Positions 49,440-57,715 of a stretch of DNA of 64,000 bases are shown here, piece by piece. The stretch comes from Nonomuraea wenchangensis (GTDB lineage Bacteria > Actinomycetota > Actinomycetes > Streptosporangiales > Streptosporangiaceae): the NCBI RefSeq assembly GCF_900111685.1, contig NZ_FOHX01000010.1:186001-250000 (forward strand), in the 5' to 3' direction. How positions within the stretch are numbered: position 1 is the stretch's first letter; each line of letters starts with the position of its first letter. The notes under the pieces were generated by a model. That model was not told where the DNA came from. It made no database searches and was given only the letters and a program-made list of their open reading frames with translations. Both the position numbers and the translations under genes were made by a program.

Positions 49440-50602
49440 TGGCCGTCCTTCAACGGGAACCTCGCCCGCACCTCGAAACCGCCCCCCGGTAGCGGACCGA
49501 TGTTCAGGATTCCACCATAGAGTGCCACTCTTTCGCGAATGCCCACCAAACCATGACCCTGCCCCGAGGAGGGATCCTTGGCCGTGCCGCCCGTACCGTC
49601 GTCCACGACGCGTACGTCCAGCTCGCGCGGCTCGTGCCGGACGGTGACCACCGCGCGGGCCCCGGCCCCCGCGTGCCGCAGGCTGTTGGTCAGCCCTTCC
49701 TGCACCAGCCGGTACGCCGCCAGGTCCACCCCGGCGGGCAGCGCCCGCGCCTCGCCCTCCACCAGCAGCCGGACCGGCAGCCCCGCCTCCCGCATCTGCT
49801 CCACGAGCGCCGGCAGGTCCCGTACGCCCGGCTGCGGCCCCAGCTCGGCCCGCGCGTCGGCGCGCAACACCCCCACGATCGTGCGCATCTCGGCCATCGC
49901 GGTGCGCCCGGTGTGCTCGATGGCCGACAGCGCCTCGCCCGCCAGCCCGGGATCGGCGGCGAGCACCCGCCGCGCCGCCGCGGCCTGCACGACCATGACG
50001 CTGACGTGGTGGGCCACCACGTCGTGCAGCTCCCGCGCGATCCGCGAGCGTTCCTCGGCCCGCGCCGCCCGGGTGTCGGCCGCGTGCGCCCGCTCCAGCC
50101 GCGCCGCCCGATCCTTCAGCTCCTCCAGGTAGGCCCGCCGCAGCCGCAGGCTGCGCCCCGCGCCCCACACCGCCGCCACCAGGATGACGACCGCCACATG
50201 ATCGGTCCAGGCCGCCGCGCGCAACGGGCCGGCCAGAGCCCCCATGGCGTACGCCGACAGCGACACCAGCAGCCCGGCCAGCGCCATCGCCAGCCCCCGG
50301 TGGGAGGCCACCGAGTAGAGCAGCACCAGCCCGGCCAGGCCCGGCACGCCCGCGCCGTAGCCGGTCGCCGTCAGCAGCAGGCCCGGCACCAGGGCCGCGC
50401 ACAGCGCCGTCAGCGGCCGGCGCCGCCGGAAGGCCACGGGCACGCCCGCCACGGCCACCAGCGCCACGCCGACGCCGTCGGGCGGCCGCAGCCCCCCGGA
50501 CGCCGGGATCAGCGGGTCGTCGAGGGTGTGGAGCACCACCGAGACGACAGCCACCACGGCGGCGAGAACCGAGTCGTGGAGCCGGGTTCGGTCGATGCGC
50601 AC
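49436..50602 (-). CDS. Sensor histidine kinase (HisKA_3 type)
   Basis: The product has 388 residues. Five or six membrane helices (about 12-140) form the sensor part with little extracellular loop; a coiled region RLRRAYLEELKDRAARLERAH follows. The phospho-accepting His193 lies in RSRIARELHDVVAHHVS, and the ATPase domain carries QEGLTNSLRHAG (N box), DVRVVDDG and GHGLVGIRERVALYGG. Cognate to the overlapping NarL-type regulator. The intramembrane sensing layout resembles envelope-stress or antibiotic-sensing kinases; the signal is unknown. Confidence 0.94.
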   Translation of the reverse strand: MRIDRTRLHDSVLAAVVAVVSVVLHTLDDPLIPASGGLRPPDGVGVALVAVAGVPVAFRRRRPLTALCAALVPGLLLTATGYGAGVPGLAGLVLLYSVASHRGLAMALAGLLVSLSAYAMGALAGPLRAAAWTDHVAVVILVAAVWGAGRSLRLRRAYLEELKDRAARLERAHAADTRAARAEERSRIARELHDVVAHHVSVMVVQAAAARRVLAADPGLAGEALSAIEHTGRTAMAEMRTIVGVLRADARAELGPQPGVRDLPALVEQMREAGLPVRLLVEGEARALPAGVDLAAYRLVQEGLTNSLRHAGAGARAVVTVRHEPRELDVRVVDDGTGGTAKDPSSGQGHGLVGIRERVALYGGILNIGPLPGGGFEVRARFPLKDGQ

Positions 50603-50662
50603 GGCTTCACTGTAGGACCGCCCGCGAGTTCGGTTCCTCCTCCCCGGGGAGGATTAGTCCTG

Positions 50663-51523
50663 CTAAAGCTCGTCGGTCGCGGCCCGGCGGCTGCTGCGGA
50701 CGGTGTCGCCCGGCTGCCGGTCGGGCACCGGGGGAGGGGTGCCGCCGAACTCGGGGCACAGTGCCTGATGGTCGCACCAGTCGCACAGCCGGCTGCGCCG
50801 CGCCCGCCACTCGCCGCTCTGCATCGCGCGCTCGATCGCCGTCCACAGCGCCATCACCTTGCGCTCGGTGGCCTGCAGGTCGGCCTCGTCGGGGGCGTAG
50901 CGCAGCACCTCGCCCTGGCCGCCGAGGTAGACGAGCTGCAGCAGTCGCGGCACCCGGCCGCGCAGCCGCCACAGCACCAGCGCGTAGAACTTCATCTGGA
51001 ACAACGCCTTGGCCTCGAAGTCGGGCCCCGGAGCGCTGCCGGTCTTGTAGTCGACCACCCGGACCTCGCCGGAGGGCGCCACGTCGAGCCGGTCGACGTA
51101 GCCGCGCAGCATCAGCCCGCCGTCGAGCACCGCCTCGACGTAGAGCTCGCGCTCGGCCGGCTCCAGCCGGGTGGGGTCCTCCAGCGTGAAGTAACGCTCC
51201 AGCATGCCGCGCGCCTGCGCCAGCCACTCGGCCTGCTCCTCCTCGCCGGAGAACATCTCGGCGTATTGGGGGTCGTCGTCGAGCAGCCGCCGCCACTGCG
51301 GCTCCAGCAGCTCCAGCGCCGCCGCCACCGACCGGCGCGGTGCCGGCAGGTCGTAGAGCCGCTCCAGGACCGCGTGGACCACCGTGCCGCGCACCGCCGC
51401 CGGGGACGGCCGCTCGGGGAGCTGGTCGATCACCCGGAAGCGGTAGAGCAGCGGGCAGGTCATGAAATCGCCCGCGCGGGAGGGGGACAGCGCACCGATG
51501 ATCACCGGCTCGGTCAGCGTCAT
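50663..51523 (-). CDS. RecB-family PD-(D/E)xK nuclease with likely iron-sulfur cluster
   Basis: The product has 286 residues. Nuclease core: RGTVVHAVLER (His50), ELYVEAVLDGG, GYVDRLD...VRVVDYKTG (Asp and Glu/Lys of the catalytic motif) and FQMKFYALVLWR. Cys23 (FMTCPLLYRF) together with CDWCDHQALC near the C-terminus gives the four-cysteine pattern seen in AddB and Cas4-type 4Fe-4S nucleases. Length matches the small actinobacterial RecB-like family. Encoded alone, diverging from the protease at 51674. It probably processes DNA ends; a Cas4 role is not supported because no CRISPR is present. Confidence 0.88.
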   Translation of the reverse strand: MTLTEPVIIGALSPSRAGDFMTCPLLYRFRVIDQLPERPSPAAVRGTVVHAVLERLYDLPAPRRSVAAALELLEPQWRRLLDDDPQYAEMFSGEEEQAEWLAQARGMLERYFTLEDPTRLEPAERELYVEAVLDGGLMLRGYVDRLDVAPSGEVRVVDYKTGSAPGPDFEAKALFQMKFYALVLWRLRGRVPRLLQLVYLGGQGEVLRYAPDEADLQATERKVMALWTAIERAMQSGEWRARRSRLCDWCDHQALCPEFGGTPPPVPDRQPGDTVRSSRRAATDEL

Positions 51524-51673
51524 GGACGCACTCTAGGTCACGACCCCGACAGATTGACCCCCGGCGCGACGATGAGCGCCTGCCGCGCCGCGTAGCATCA
51601 AGGCAGCGAGACCACCACACCGGTGGGGCCCGACCGCACGCGGCCCCGCCGGAAAAGACGTACGAGGAGAGCG

Positions 51674-52810
51674 GTGAGCGAGCAGAGCCCCCGGCAGGAG
51701 TTCTCCGGCGTCCCGATGGGGAGGCTGTTCGGCATCCCCGTCTACGTGTCCTGGACCTGGTTCCTCGTGGCCGGCTTCATCACCGTGATGTTCGGCCCCT
51801 ACTTCGGCCGGATGTTGCCCGGCATCAGCGAGGCCGCCGCCTACGGCGTGGCGCTCGTCTTCGCGGTGCTGCTCTACGTCTCGGTGCTGCTGCACGAGCT
51901 GGCGCACAGCGTCCTCGCCAAGGCCTACGGCCTGCCGGTGCGCCGCATCACCCTCTACCTCCTCGGCGGCGTCTCGGAGATCGAGAAGGAGCCGCCCACG
52001 CCGGGCAAGGAGTTCCTGGTGGCCGCGGCGGGGCCGGGGCTGTCGCTCGGCCTGGCCGGGCTCGGCTGGCTGGCCGACGTCTACCTCATCAACGACGGCG
52101 GCATCGTCGAGGTGCTGGTGCTGCAGCTCTGGTTCGCCAACCTCATCGTCGGCGTCTTCAACCTGCTGCCCGGACTGCCGCTCGACGGCGGCCGGATGTT
52201 GCGCGCCGGCGTGTGGAAGGTCGCCGGCAACCCCGGCACCGGCACGATCGTCGCCGCATGGGGCGGCCGGGTGCTGGCCGTGCTGCTCGTCGCCGTGCCC
52301 GTCGCGTCGGCGCTCATGGGCGGCGGCCAGGCCGACATCACCGACGTGATCTGGCCGCTGGTGCTGGCCTCCTTCATCTGGATGGGCGCCTCGCAGTCGC
52401 TGCGCGTGGCCAGGATCCGCGCCCGCATCCCGCGGGTCAACGCGCGGGCCCTGGCCCGCAGGGCGGTGCCGGTGAGCGGTGACACGCCGCTGTCGGAGGC
52501 GCTGCGGCAGGCGGGTGAGCGGCGCGCGGGCGCCATCGTCGTGGTCGACCACGACGGCCGGCCGGTGGCGATCGTCAGCGAGGCCGCCGTGCAGGCCACC
52601 CCTGAGCACCGCCGTCCGTGGGTGAGCGCCGCCTCCCTGGCCAAGTCCATCGACCCGGCCATGATGCTGGCCGCCGACCTCGCGGGCGAGCCGCTCATCG
52701 ACGCCATGCGCGAGGCGCCGGGCAGCGAATATCTCCTCGTGGAGCCGGGCGGCGAGGTCTACGGCGTGCTGTCCACCGCCGATGTGAACCGGGTGTTCAC
52801 CGGCGTCTGA
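51674..52810 (+). CDS. Site-2 protease-like membrane metalloprotease with CBS domains (M50B)
   Basis: The product has 378 residues. HELAH (74-78) in the third helix region and NLLPGLPLDGGRMLRA supply the zinc ligands (two His and Asp). Six membrane helices run to about residue 240. The C-terminal 130 residues form a CBS pair (ALARRAVPVSGDTPLSEAL ... VVDHDGRPVAIVSE; SEYLLVEPGGEVYGVLSTADV), which may sense adenine nucleotides. It performs regulated intramembrane proteolysis; its substrate (often an anti-sigma factor) is unknown. GTG start with AGGAGAG 2-5 nt upstream; the longer frame from 51623 is unlikely. Confidence 0.92.
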   Translation: MSEQSPRQEFSGVPMGRLFGIPVYVSWTWFLVAGFITVMFGPYFGRMLPGISEAAAYGVALVFAVLLYVSVLLHELAHSVLAKAYGLPVRRITLYLLGGVSEIEKEPPTPGKEFLVAAAGPGLSLGLAGLGWLADVYLINDGGIVEVLVLQLWFANLIVGVFNLLPGLPLDGGRMLRAGVWKVAGNPGTGTIVAAWGGRVLAVLLVAVPVASALMGGGQADITDVIWPLVLASFIWMGASQSLRVARIRARIPRVNARALARRAVPVSGDTPLSEALRQAGERRAGAIVVVDHDGRPVAIVSEAAVQATPEHRRPWVSAASLAKSIDPAMMLAADLAGEPLIDAMREAPGSEYLLVEPGGEVYGVLSTADVNRVFTGV

Positions 52811-53091
52811 TTTGTCCCACTCGTTTAAGCCGCGGCCCCCGGATAGGGTCGTGTCCAGCGGTTTCCGGGTTCGGGCGCGGACCTGGGCGATTTCTGCGAT
52901 GCGATGACTGGCCGATAGTGTGCTGTTTGGCCAAACTTGCACAGTTGAGGGGTTAGTTGCGGTCCACCGGTTCATCGAATCGAGACGACGGGGGCGCGGC
53001 ACGGCTCCGTCGTCTGGGTATGCGTATGGCTGGTGGCCGGCACCGCAGTGCGGGCGCCGTGACAACGCCGGCATCCGGGGAGGAGAGTTGA

Positions 53092-53154
53092 GTGACCGAG
53101 CGCAGCGAGGGCACCTATGAGCGCGGCACGGTCGTCATGAGGGAGGACGCATGA
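53092..53154 (+). CDS. Possible 20-codon leader ORF coupled to the FHA gene
   Basis: GTG at 53092 follows GGGGAGGAG at good spacing and opens a 20-codon frame (starting MTERSEGTYERGTVV) whose TGA overlaps the FHA ATG by ATGA. Translation coupling is plausible. The FHA gene has its own AGGGAGGA, and the GAGCGCAGCGAG stretch is common in actinomycete genomes, so this may be chance. Part of the 340-nt region between the protease and the FHA gene, in which I see no other gene. Confidence 0.35.
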   Translation: MTERSEGTYERGTVVMREDA

Positions 53155-54722
53155 CCGACCAAGGCTTCGGAGTGGTGCGCCCGCTTCCTGGTGACGGACT
53201 CGTGGCCTACCTGGGCGGGCTGCTGCTGGTGTGCGATCCGGGCGAGGCCACCGCGGACGGCCTGCTCGACGCGCTGCGCGAGACCGCGGCCTCCGGCGGC
53301 GACGGCCGGGCACTGGCCCGCCGCGCGGCGCAGGTGCTGGCGGCCAACATGGCGGGCGACCCGGCCGCGTGCGCGGTCGCGGGCCCGGTGACCGGCGGCG
53401 TCGCCGTGCTGGTCAGCGGCTCGGCCTCGGCGAGCGTCGTCACCTCCGCCGGCGAGACGCGGCTGTCCGGCAGCGACTCCCTGACCTGGGCCGACCGGCT
53501 CGTCACCGGCACCGTCGAGCGGGTCGAGCTGAGCCTGCCCGGCGCCGGCTCCCCGCATCCCGCCGTACGCCTCGACGGCGGCGTGGTCCACGGCGGCGGC
53601 CTGGTCAGCGACCTCGCCGACCTCGCCGACCGTCCCGCCGGGCGGTCGTCCGCCGCGCCCGCGCAGTCCCGGCCGCTGACCAGCGAGATGCCGGCCACGG
53701 CCTTCCACATCGAGGCCGACCTCATCCAGCCGCCGGCCCAGCAGCAACAGCAGCACCAGCCCCAGCCGCAGCCGCAATCCCAGCCGGTGGAGCGGCCGCC
53801 CTACCCGCTGGCCGACCAGCCGCCGGCCGTGCCGAGCCCGCCCTCGGGCCCCCAGCCCGTCCCTGCGGCCATGGAGCAGGCGCCCTACCACACCCCGCAG
53901 GACCAGCCCTACCCGTCGCACGACCAGCCTTACCCGTCGCAGGACCAGCCCTACCCCTCGCACGACCAGCACTCGCCCTACGGGCCGCCGCAGGACCAGC
54001 CGCCGCCCTACCCCTCGCGCGAGTCGGCGCCGTCCCTGCCCGAGCCGGCCCACTACCCGTCCTACGACGAGCAGCCGCCCTCCGGCAACGGCCTGCCCGA
54101 CCAGCAGGGGCCGCCGCCCTTCGGCGGGCCCGAGCACTTCGGCGACCAGCCCGCGCCGCCCCCGCCGCTCGGCCAGCCCGACCACTTCGACCACCCGGGC
54201 CCGCCGCCGCAGCAGCAGCAGGAGCAGCAGCAGCCCGAGCACGGCGACCGGCCGCTGGTCTACGGTGTCGACTGCAAGAACGACCACTTCAACGACCCCC
54301 GCGTCCCCTACTGCGCCGTCTGCGGCATCGCCCTGGTCCAGCGCACCCTCGTCCCCTACAAAGGCCCGCGGCCCTCGCTCGGCGTGCTCATCCTCGACGA
54401 CGGCACCGCGCTGCCGCTGGAGAGCGACTACCTGCTCGGCCGCGACCCCGAGCGCGCCCCCGAGGTGGCCGGCGGCACGGCCCGCCCGGCCAAGGTGACC
54501 AGCCCCGACGGCTCGGTCTCGCGCCGTCACCTGCGGGTGGCGCTCGACGGCTGGGACGTCAACCTGGTCGACCTCGGCTCGGTCAACGGCACCCAGATCC
54601 AGCCGCCCGGCGACCCCAACTTCTACGACATCCCGCCCAACGAGCCCGTCACCATCGCGCCCGGCACCACCGTGCGCGTGGGCGTCTCCCGCACCCTGCG
54701 CTACGAGGCACACCGCGGCTGA
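53151..54722 (+). CDS. FHA-domain protein with a Pro/Gln-rich linker
   Basis: The product has 523 residues. An N-terminal globular domain (about 1-170; GDGLVAYLGGLLLVCDPG ... RRAAQVLAANMAGDP ... VELSLPGAG) resembles no family I can name. Residues about 195-365 are a Pro/Gln/Tyr-rich linker with 7-residue repeats (DQPYPSH, DQPYPSQ). CKNDHFNDPRVPYCAVCG (about 378-395) looks like a small zinc ribbon. The C-terminal FHA domain (about 410-520) has LLGRDPE, SRRH (457-460) and NGT (479-481), the phosphothreonine-binding residues. So it reads phosphothreonine marks, probably from a Ser/Thr kinase. The stop codon is embedded in a 28/29-bp repeat. Confidence 0.85.
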   Translation: MTDQGFGVVRPLPGDGLVAYLGGLLLVCDPGEATADGLLDALRETAASGGDGRALARRAAQVLAANMAGDPAACAVAGPVTGGVAVLVSGSASASVVTSAGETRLSGSDSLTWADRLVTGTVERVELSLPGAGSPHPAVRLDGGVVHGGGLVSDLADLADRPAGRSSAAPAQSRPLTSEMPATAFHIEADLIQPPAQQQQQHQPQPQPQSQPVERPPYPLADQPPAVPSPPSGPQPVPAAMEQAPYHTPQDQPYPSHDQPYPSQDQPYPSHDQHSPYGPPQDQPPPYPSRESAPSLPEPAHYPSYDEQPPSGNGLPDQQGPPPFGGPEHFGDQPAPPPPLGQPDHFDHPGPPPQQQQEQQQPEHGDRPLVYGVDCKNDHFNDPRVPYCAVCGIALVQRTLVPYKGPRPSLGVLILDDGTALPLESDYLLGRDPERAPEVAGGTARPAKVTSPDGSVSRRHLRVALDGWDVNLVDLGSVNGTQIQPPGDPNFYDIPPNEPVTIAPGTTVRVGVSRTLRYEAHRG

Positions 54723-54812
54723 GCGGGCGCCGGCCGGGCCTCGCCGCTGAGCGGGTGCCGGCCGCGTCCTGCTCGCTGAGCGCCGGTCGGCCACGTCCCG
54801 CTCGTCGAGCGG
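54719..54812 (+). repeat. Three to four 28/29-bp repeats carrying the FHA-gene stop codon
   Basis: Units beginning GCTGAGCGGGC recur with TGA at 54720, 54748 and 54777 (spacings 28 and 29). A fourth copy around 54804 has TCGA in place of CTGA. The units have diverged but keep GAGCGGG and GCCGGCCG. Confidence 0.75.
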
Positions 54813-54847
54813 GCGCGGCCGTCCGTGGTGTGCTCCGGAGCCAGGGT

Positions 54848-55345
54848 TCAGGCCGGGCGGAAAGCCCGTACGCCGCGCAACAGCCGCACCGCCGCCTCCA
54901 GGCCGCTGGCCGCCTCCAGCGCCCGCCCGGCCGCGATCGCATACCTGCTCAGCAGGTGCTCGTCGGCGTCGCAGAAGTCCCGCCCCGCGACCCACACGTA
55001 CAGGTGGTCGCACGACACCGCGGGCACCGGCGTCGCGAGGAAGCCCGGCTCGCCCACGCGGGCGTCGTACGCCATCCGCACCGGCTCCACGGCCGACGCC
55101 AGCTCCTTCAGCACCCCCGACTCCGCGAGCCAGCTCCGCACCCGCAGTGGGTCGCCGGGCGGGGTGTGCGCGTACATCGACCGGGCCTCCTCGCGCAGCG
55201 GGTCCGCGCGGACGAAGCCCGCGTACGAGGTGTTCGCGACCGCCGCGGCGGCCCGCGCCAGCCGGTCGACCAGGTCCGCGGCCTCCAGTCCTGAACAGGC
55301 GGAGATGAGCTCGCGCATGGAGACGTCGACACGGTTGTATGGCAT
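54848..55345 (-). CDS. GAF-like sensor domain protein
   Basis: The product has 165 residues. Helix-strand pattern consistent with a GAF domain: LVDRLARAAAAVANTSYAGFVRADP, LAESGVLKELASAVEPVRM, FLATPVPAVSCDHLYVWVAGRDFCDADEHLLSRYAIAAGRALEAAS. The final helices resemble the end of GAF domains in which the fold leads to an output domain, but none follows. It may be a stand-alone sensor. The match is weak on residues, moderate on pattern. It converges on the FHA gene. Confidence 0.55.
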   Translation of the reverse strand: MPYNRVDVSMRELISACSGLEAADLVDRLARAAAAVANTSYAGFVRADPLREEARSMYAHTPPGDPLRVRSWLAESGVLKELASAVEPVRMAYDARVGEPGFLATPVPAVSCDHLYVWVAGRDFCDADEHLLSRYAIAAGRALEAASGLEAAVRLLRGVRAFRPA

Positions 55346-55513
55346 CGCGGCGATCCCTCGGCCGGTCGGAGGCGAGATCGCGCGAGCCGATCACGCGACC
55401 CTCGAAAGCGGCTGCCCCGACTATCACCCCCGACGTGGCCGTTGACTAGCCCTCAACAGGAAATCGGGATTTCTCCGCTTCCGGCCGTCCGGCCGGCGCC
55501 TGGAGCGGCGGCG

Positions 55514-56605
55514 TCAGGAGGGGCGGACGCGGGCCCAGGCGAGGTCGTCCACGCGCCTCCCGCCGCCCTTCGGGAACATCTCCCTGTGCACGCCCTCCCG
55601 GCTGAACCCGGCCCGCTCCAGCACCCGGTGCGAGGCGACGTTGCCGGCCTCGGTGCCGGCCACGATCCGGTGCAGCGGCGTACGCTCGAACGCCCAGTCC
55701 ACCAGCAGCCGTACCGTCCGCGTCATGAACCCCTTGCCCCGGAAGCCCGGCATCAGCGAGTAGCCGACCATCGCCTGCCCGAGCGCCGGCGTCACCTGGG
55801 TGAGCTGCACGTGCCCGGCGAACGCCCCGGACCCGGCGTCACGCACGGCCAGCTCGATCCGCTGCCCCGACACCCACCAGTAGCCGGTGTAGCGGCAGCG
55901 CCGCTCGTGGTCCTGGAGGGAGCTCGGCGGCCCCACCTTGTAAGCGGCCACGACCGGATCGGCCAGCATCCGGTGGAAGTCGCCCGCGTCCTCCGGGGTC
56001 ATCGGCGTCAGCCGTACCACGCCGTCGGACAGCTCCCCGCCGTCGAAGAACGGCAGGTAGGGCTCCACCGGCGGCGCCGCCTCGCCCGGCAGCCGCCCGA
56101 AGGTCACCAGGTCGGCGGGGCGGCCGTCGCGCAGCAGCTTGGCCTCGCGCCGGTTCCCCTCCTCGCGGAAGCCCGCCTTGTAGGCCACCCGGAGGCTGGC
56201 CACGTTCTCCACCTCGGCCTCCAGCTCGACCCGGCGTACGCCCTGGTCGAACAGCCAGTCGGCGACCGCCCGCGCGGCCGTCGAGGCCACGCCCTTGCCA
56301 CGGGCCCATGGCGCGACCAGGTAGCCGAGCTCGGCGACCCGCCAGCGGTCGGGCGGCCGGACGCCGATCGAGCCGGCGTACTGGCCGTCCTGGGTGATCG
56401 CGAACTCGGCGCCGCCGGCCTCCCACTTGGCGCGGGCCTGCTCGACGTAGGCGCGCGCGTCCGACAGCCGGTACGGAGAGGGCAGCAGCGGCAGGAACCG
56501 GGCCGTCACCGGATCGTCGCAGGCTCGCGTGATCGCCTCGGCGTCGGAGTCGGAAGGAGGCCGCAGGACGAGGGGACCCGAGGAGATCACGTGGCGCGCG
56601 AGCAT
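55514..56605 (-). CDS. Double GNAT acetyltransferase
   Basis: The product has 363 residues with two GNAT domains. The first (about 10-170) has LGYLVAPWARGKGVAST as the CoA-binding Q/RxxGxG/A loop; the second (about 195-360) has VGYSLMPGFRGKGFMTRTV followed by GTEAGNVASHRVLERAGF. The second resembles the RimJ/RimL ribosomal-protein acetyltransferase group. Tandem GNAT proteins often include a catalytically reduced domain, but both loops are intact here. A GTG precedes the ATG by one codon. Substrate unknown. Confidence 0.88.
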   Translation of the reverse strand: MLARHVISSGPLVLRPPSDSDAEAITRACDDPVTARFLPLLPSPYRLSDARAYVEQARAKWEAGGAEFAITQDGQYAGSIGVRPPDRWRVAELGYLVAPWARGKGVASTAARAVADWLFDQGVRRVELEAEVENVASLRVAYKAGFREEGNRREAKLLRDGRPADLVTFGRLPGEAAPPVEPYLPFFDGGELSDGVVRLTPMTPEDAGDFHRMLADPVVAAYKVGPPSSLQDHERRCRYTGYWWVSGQRIELAVRDAGSGAFAGHVQLTQVTPALGQAMVGYSLMPGFRGKGFMTRTVRLLVDWAFERTPLHRIVAGTEAGNVASHRVLERAGFSREGVHREMFPKGGGRRVDDLAWARVRPS

Positions 56606-56660
56606 CACCCATACTTATCGTGCGTCCGGAGCCGCCCGAAAGCCCTATAACCTTGCGGCC

Positions 56661-57512
56661 ATGGGTTTCCGCAGGCATGGGCCTTTCCGCGTGGGGGATC
56701 AGGTGCAGCTCACCGACCCCAAGAACAAGCGCCACACGATCACGCTCAAAGAGGACGGCGTCTTCCACACCCACAAGGGCGCCATCCCGCACAGCGACCT
56801 GATCGGGCAGCCCGAGGGCTCCGTGGTGCGGTCCTCCGGCGGCACCCAATACCTCGCCTTCCGCCACCTCCTGCAGGACTACACACTCGCCATGCCGCGC
56901 GGCGCGGCCGTCATCTACCCCAAGGACGCCTCGATGATCGTCGGCATGGCCGACGTCTTCCCCGGCGCCCGTGTGATCGAGGCGGGGGTCGGCTCCGGCG
57001 CGCTCACCTGCTTCCTGCTGCGCGCGGTCGGCCCCGACGGCCACGTGACGAGTTACGAGCGCCGCCAGGACTTCGCCGACGTGGCGCGCAAGAACGTCGA
57101 GAACTTCTACGGCGGCCCCATGGACGACACCTGGCGGCTGGTGGTCGGCGACCTCAACGACTCCATCGACGAGGCCGACGTCGACCGGGTGATCCTCGAC
57201 ATGCTCGCGCCGTGGGAGTGCGTCGACGCCGCCGCCAAGGCCCTGACGCCGGGCGGCGTGATCTGCTGTTACGTGGCCACGACCACGCAGTTGTCGAAGA
57301 CCGTCGAGGTCATTCGCGATCACGGGTGTTTCACCGAGCCGCATGCGTGGGAGACCCTGGTTCGCGACTGGCATGTCGAAGGACTCGCGGTGAGACCTGA
57401 TCATCGGATGATCGGCCACACGGGGTTCCTCGTCTCCGCCCGCCGCATGGCGGACGGAGTGACGCCCCCGCCGAGACGCCGCCGACCGAAGGGGACGACC
57501 GAAGAACTATGA
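56661..57512 (+). CDS. trmI: tRNA (adenine-58-N1)-methyltransferase TrmI
   Basis: The product has 283 residues and matches the Rv2118c-like TrmI family. The N-terminal beta-domain has GPFRVGDQVQLTDPKNKRH and IPHSDLIG, then PKDASMIVGMADVFPGARVIEAGVGSGALTCFL holds the SAM-binding EAGVGSG, and ILDMLAPWE is the catalytic DMLxPW motif. It methylates A58 in the T-loop, often tetrameric. Start ATG; upstream AACCTTGCGG is a poor ribosome site. It precedes arc, the order known from mycobacteria and other actinobacteria. Confidence 0.93.
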   Translation: MGFRRHGPFRVGDQVQLTDPKNKRHTITLKEDGVFHTHKGAIPHSDLIGQPEGSVVRSSGGTQYLAFRHLLQDYTLAMPRGAAVIYPKDASMIVGMADVFPGARVIEAGVGSGALTCFLLRAVGPDGHVTSYERRQDFADVARKNVENFYGGPMDDTWRLVVGDLNDSIDEADVDRVILDMLAPWECVDAAAKALTPGGVICCYVATTTQLSKTVEVIRDHGCFTEPHAWETLVRDWHVEGLAVRPDHRMIGHTGFLVSARRMADGVTPPPRRRRPKGTTEEL

Positions 57513-57548
57513 CAATTTGGCCACGAGGGTGCGTTGGTGCGTGACACG

Positions 57549-57638
57549 GGAACAGATCGTCGTGTTCCTGTGCTGGCAGTATTAAACGCACTATTGAGGA
57601 TTAATCGCCGAACACTGAATGTCACTCTACGAACACTG
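57549..57638 (+). promoter_or_regulatory. Repeat elements in the arc leader
   Basis: An inverted repeat GGAACA-N8-TGTTCC (57549-57554 and 57563-57568) is followed by two direct CGAACACTG copies at 57609 and 57630, 21 bp (two turns) apart. The region is AT-richer than its surroundings and lies before the arc start, so it probably contains the promoter and regulator sites. Confidence 0.4.
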
Positions 57639-57715
57639 CCCGGCCAGGTTACGGAGGGGCCCGAGATAGGTAAGGTCCTTAGTAGTCGCCCTCGACTGGG
57701 AAGGAGGTGACGGGC

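Noticed and set aside
50663..51523. Cas4 nuclease
   Set aside because: The cysteine-containing RecB-like fold is shared with Cas4, but there is no CRISPR or cas neighbour, and the protein is longer than Cas4.
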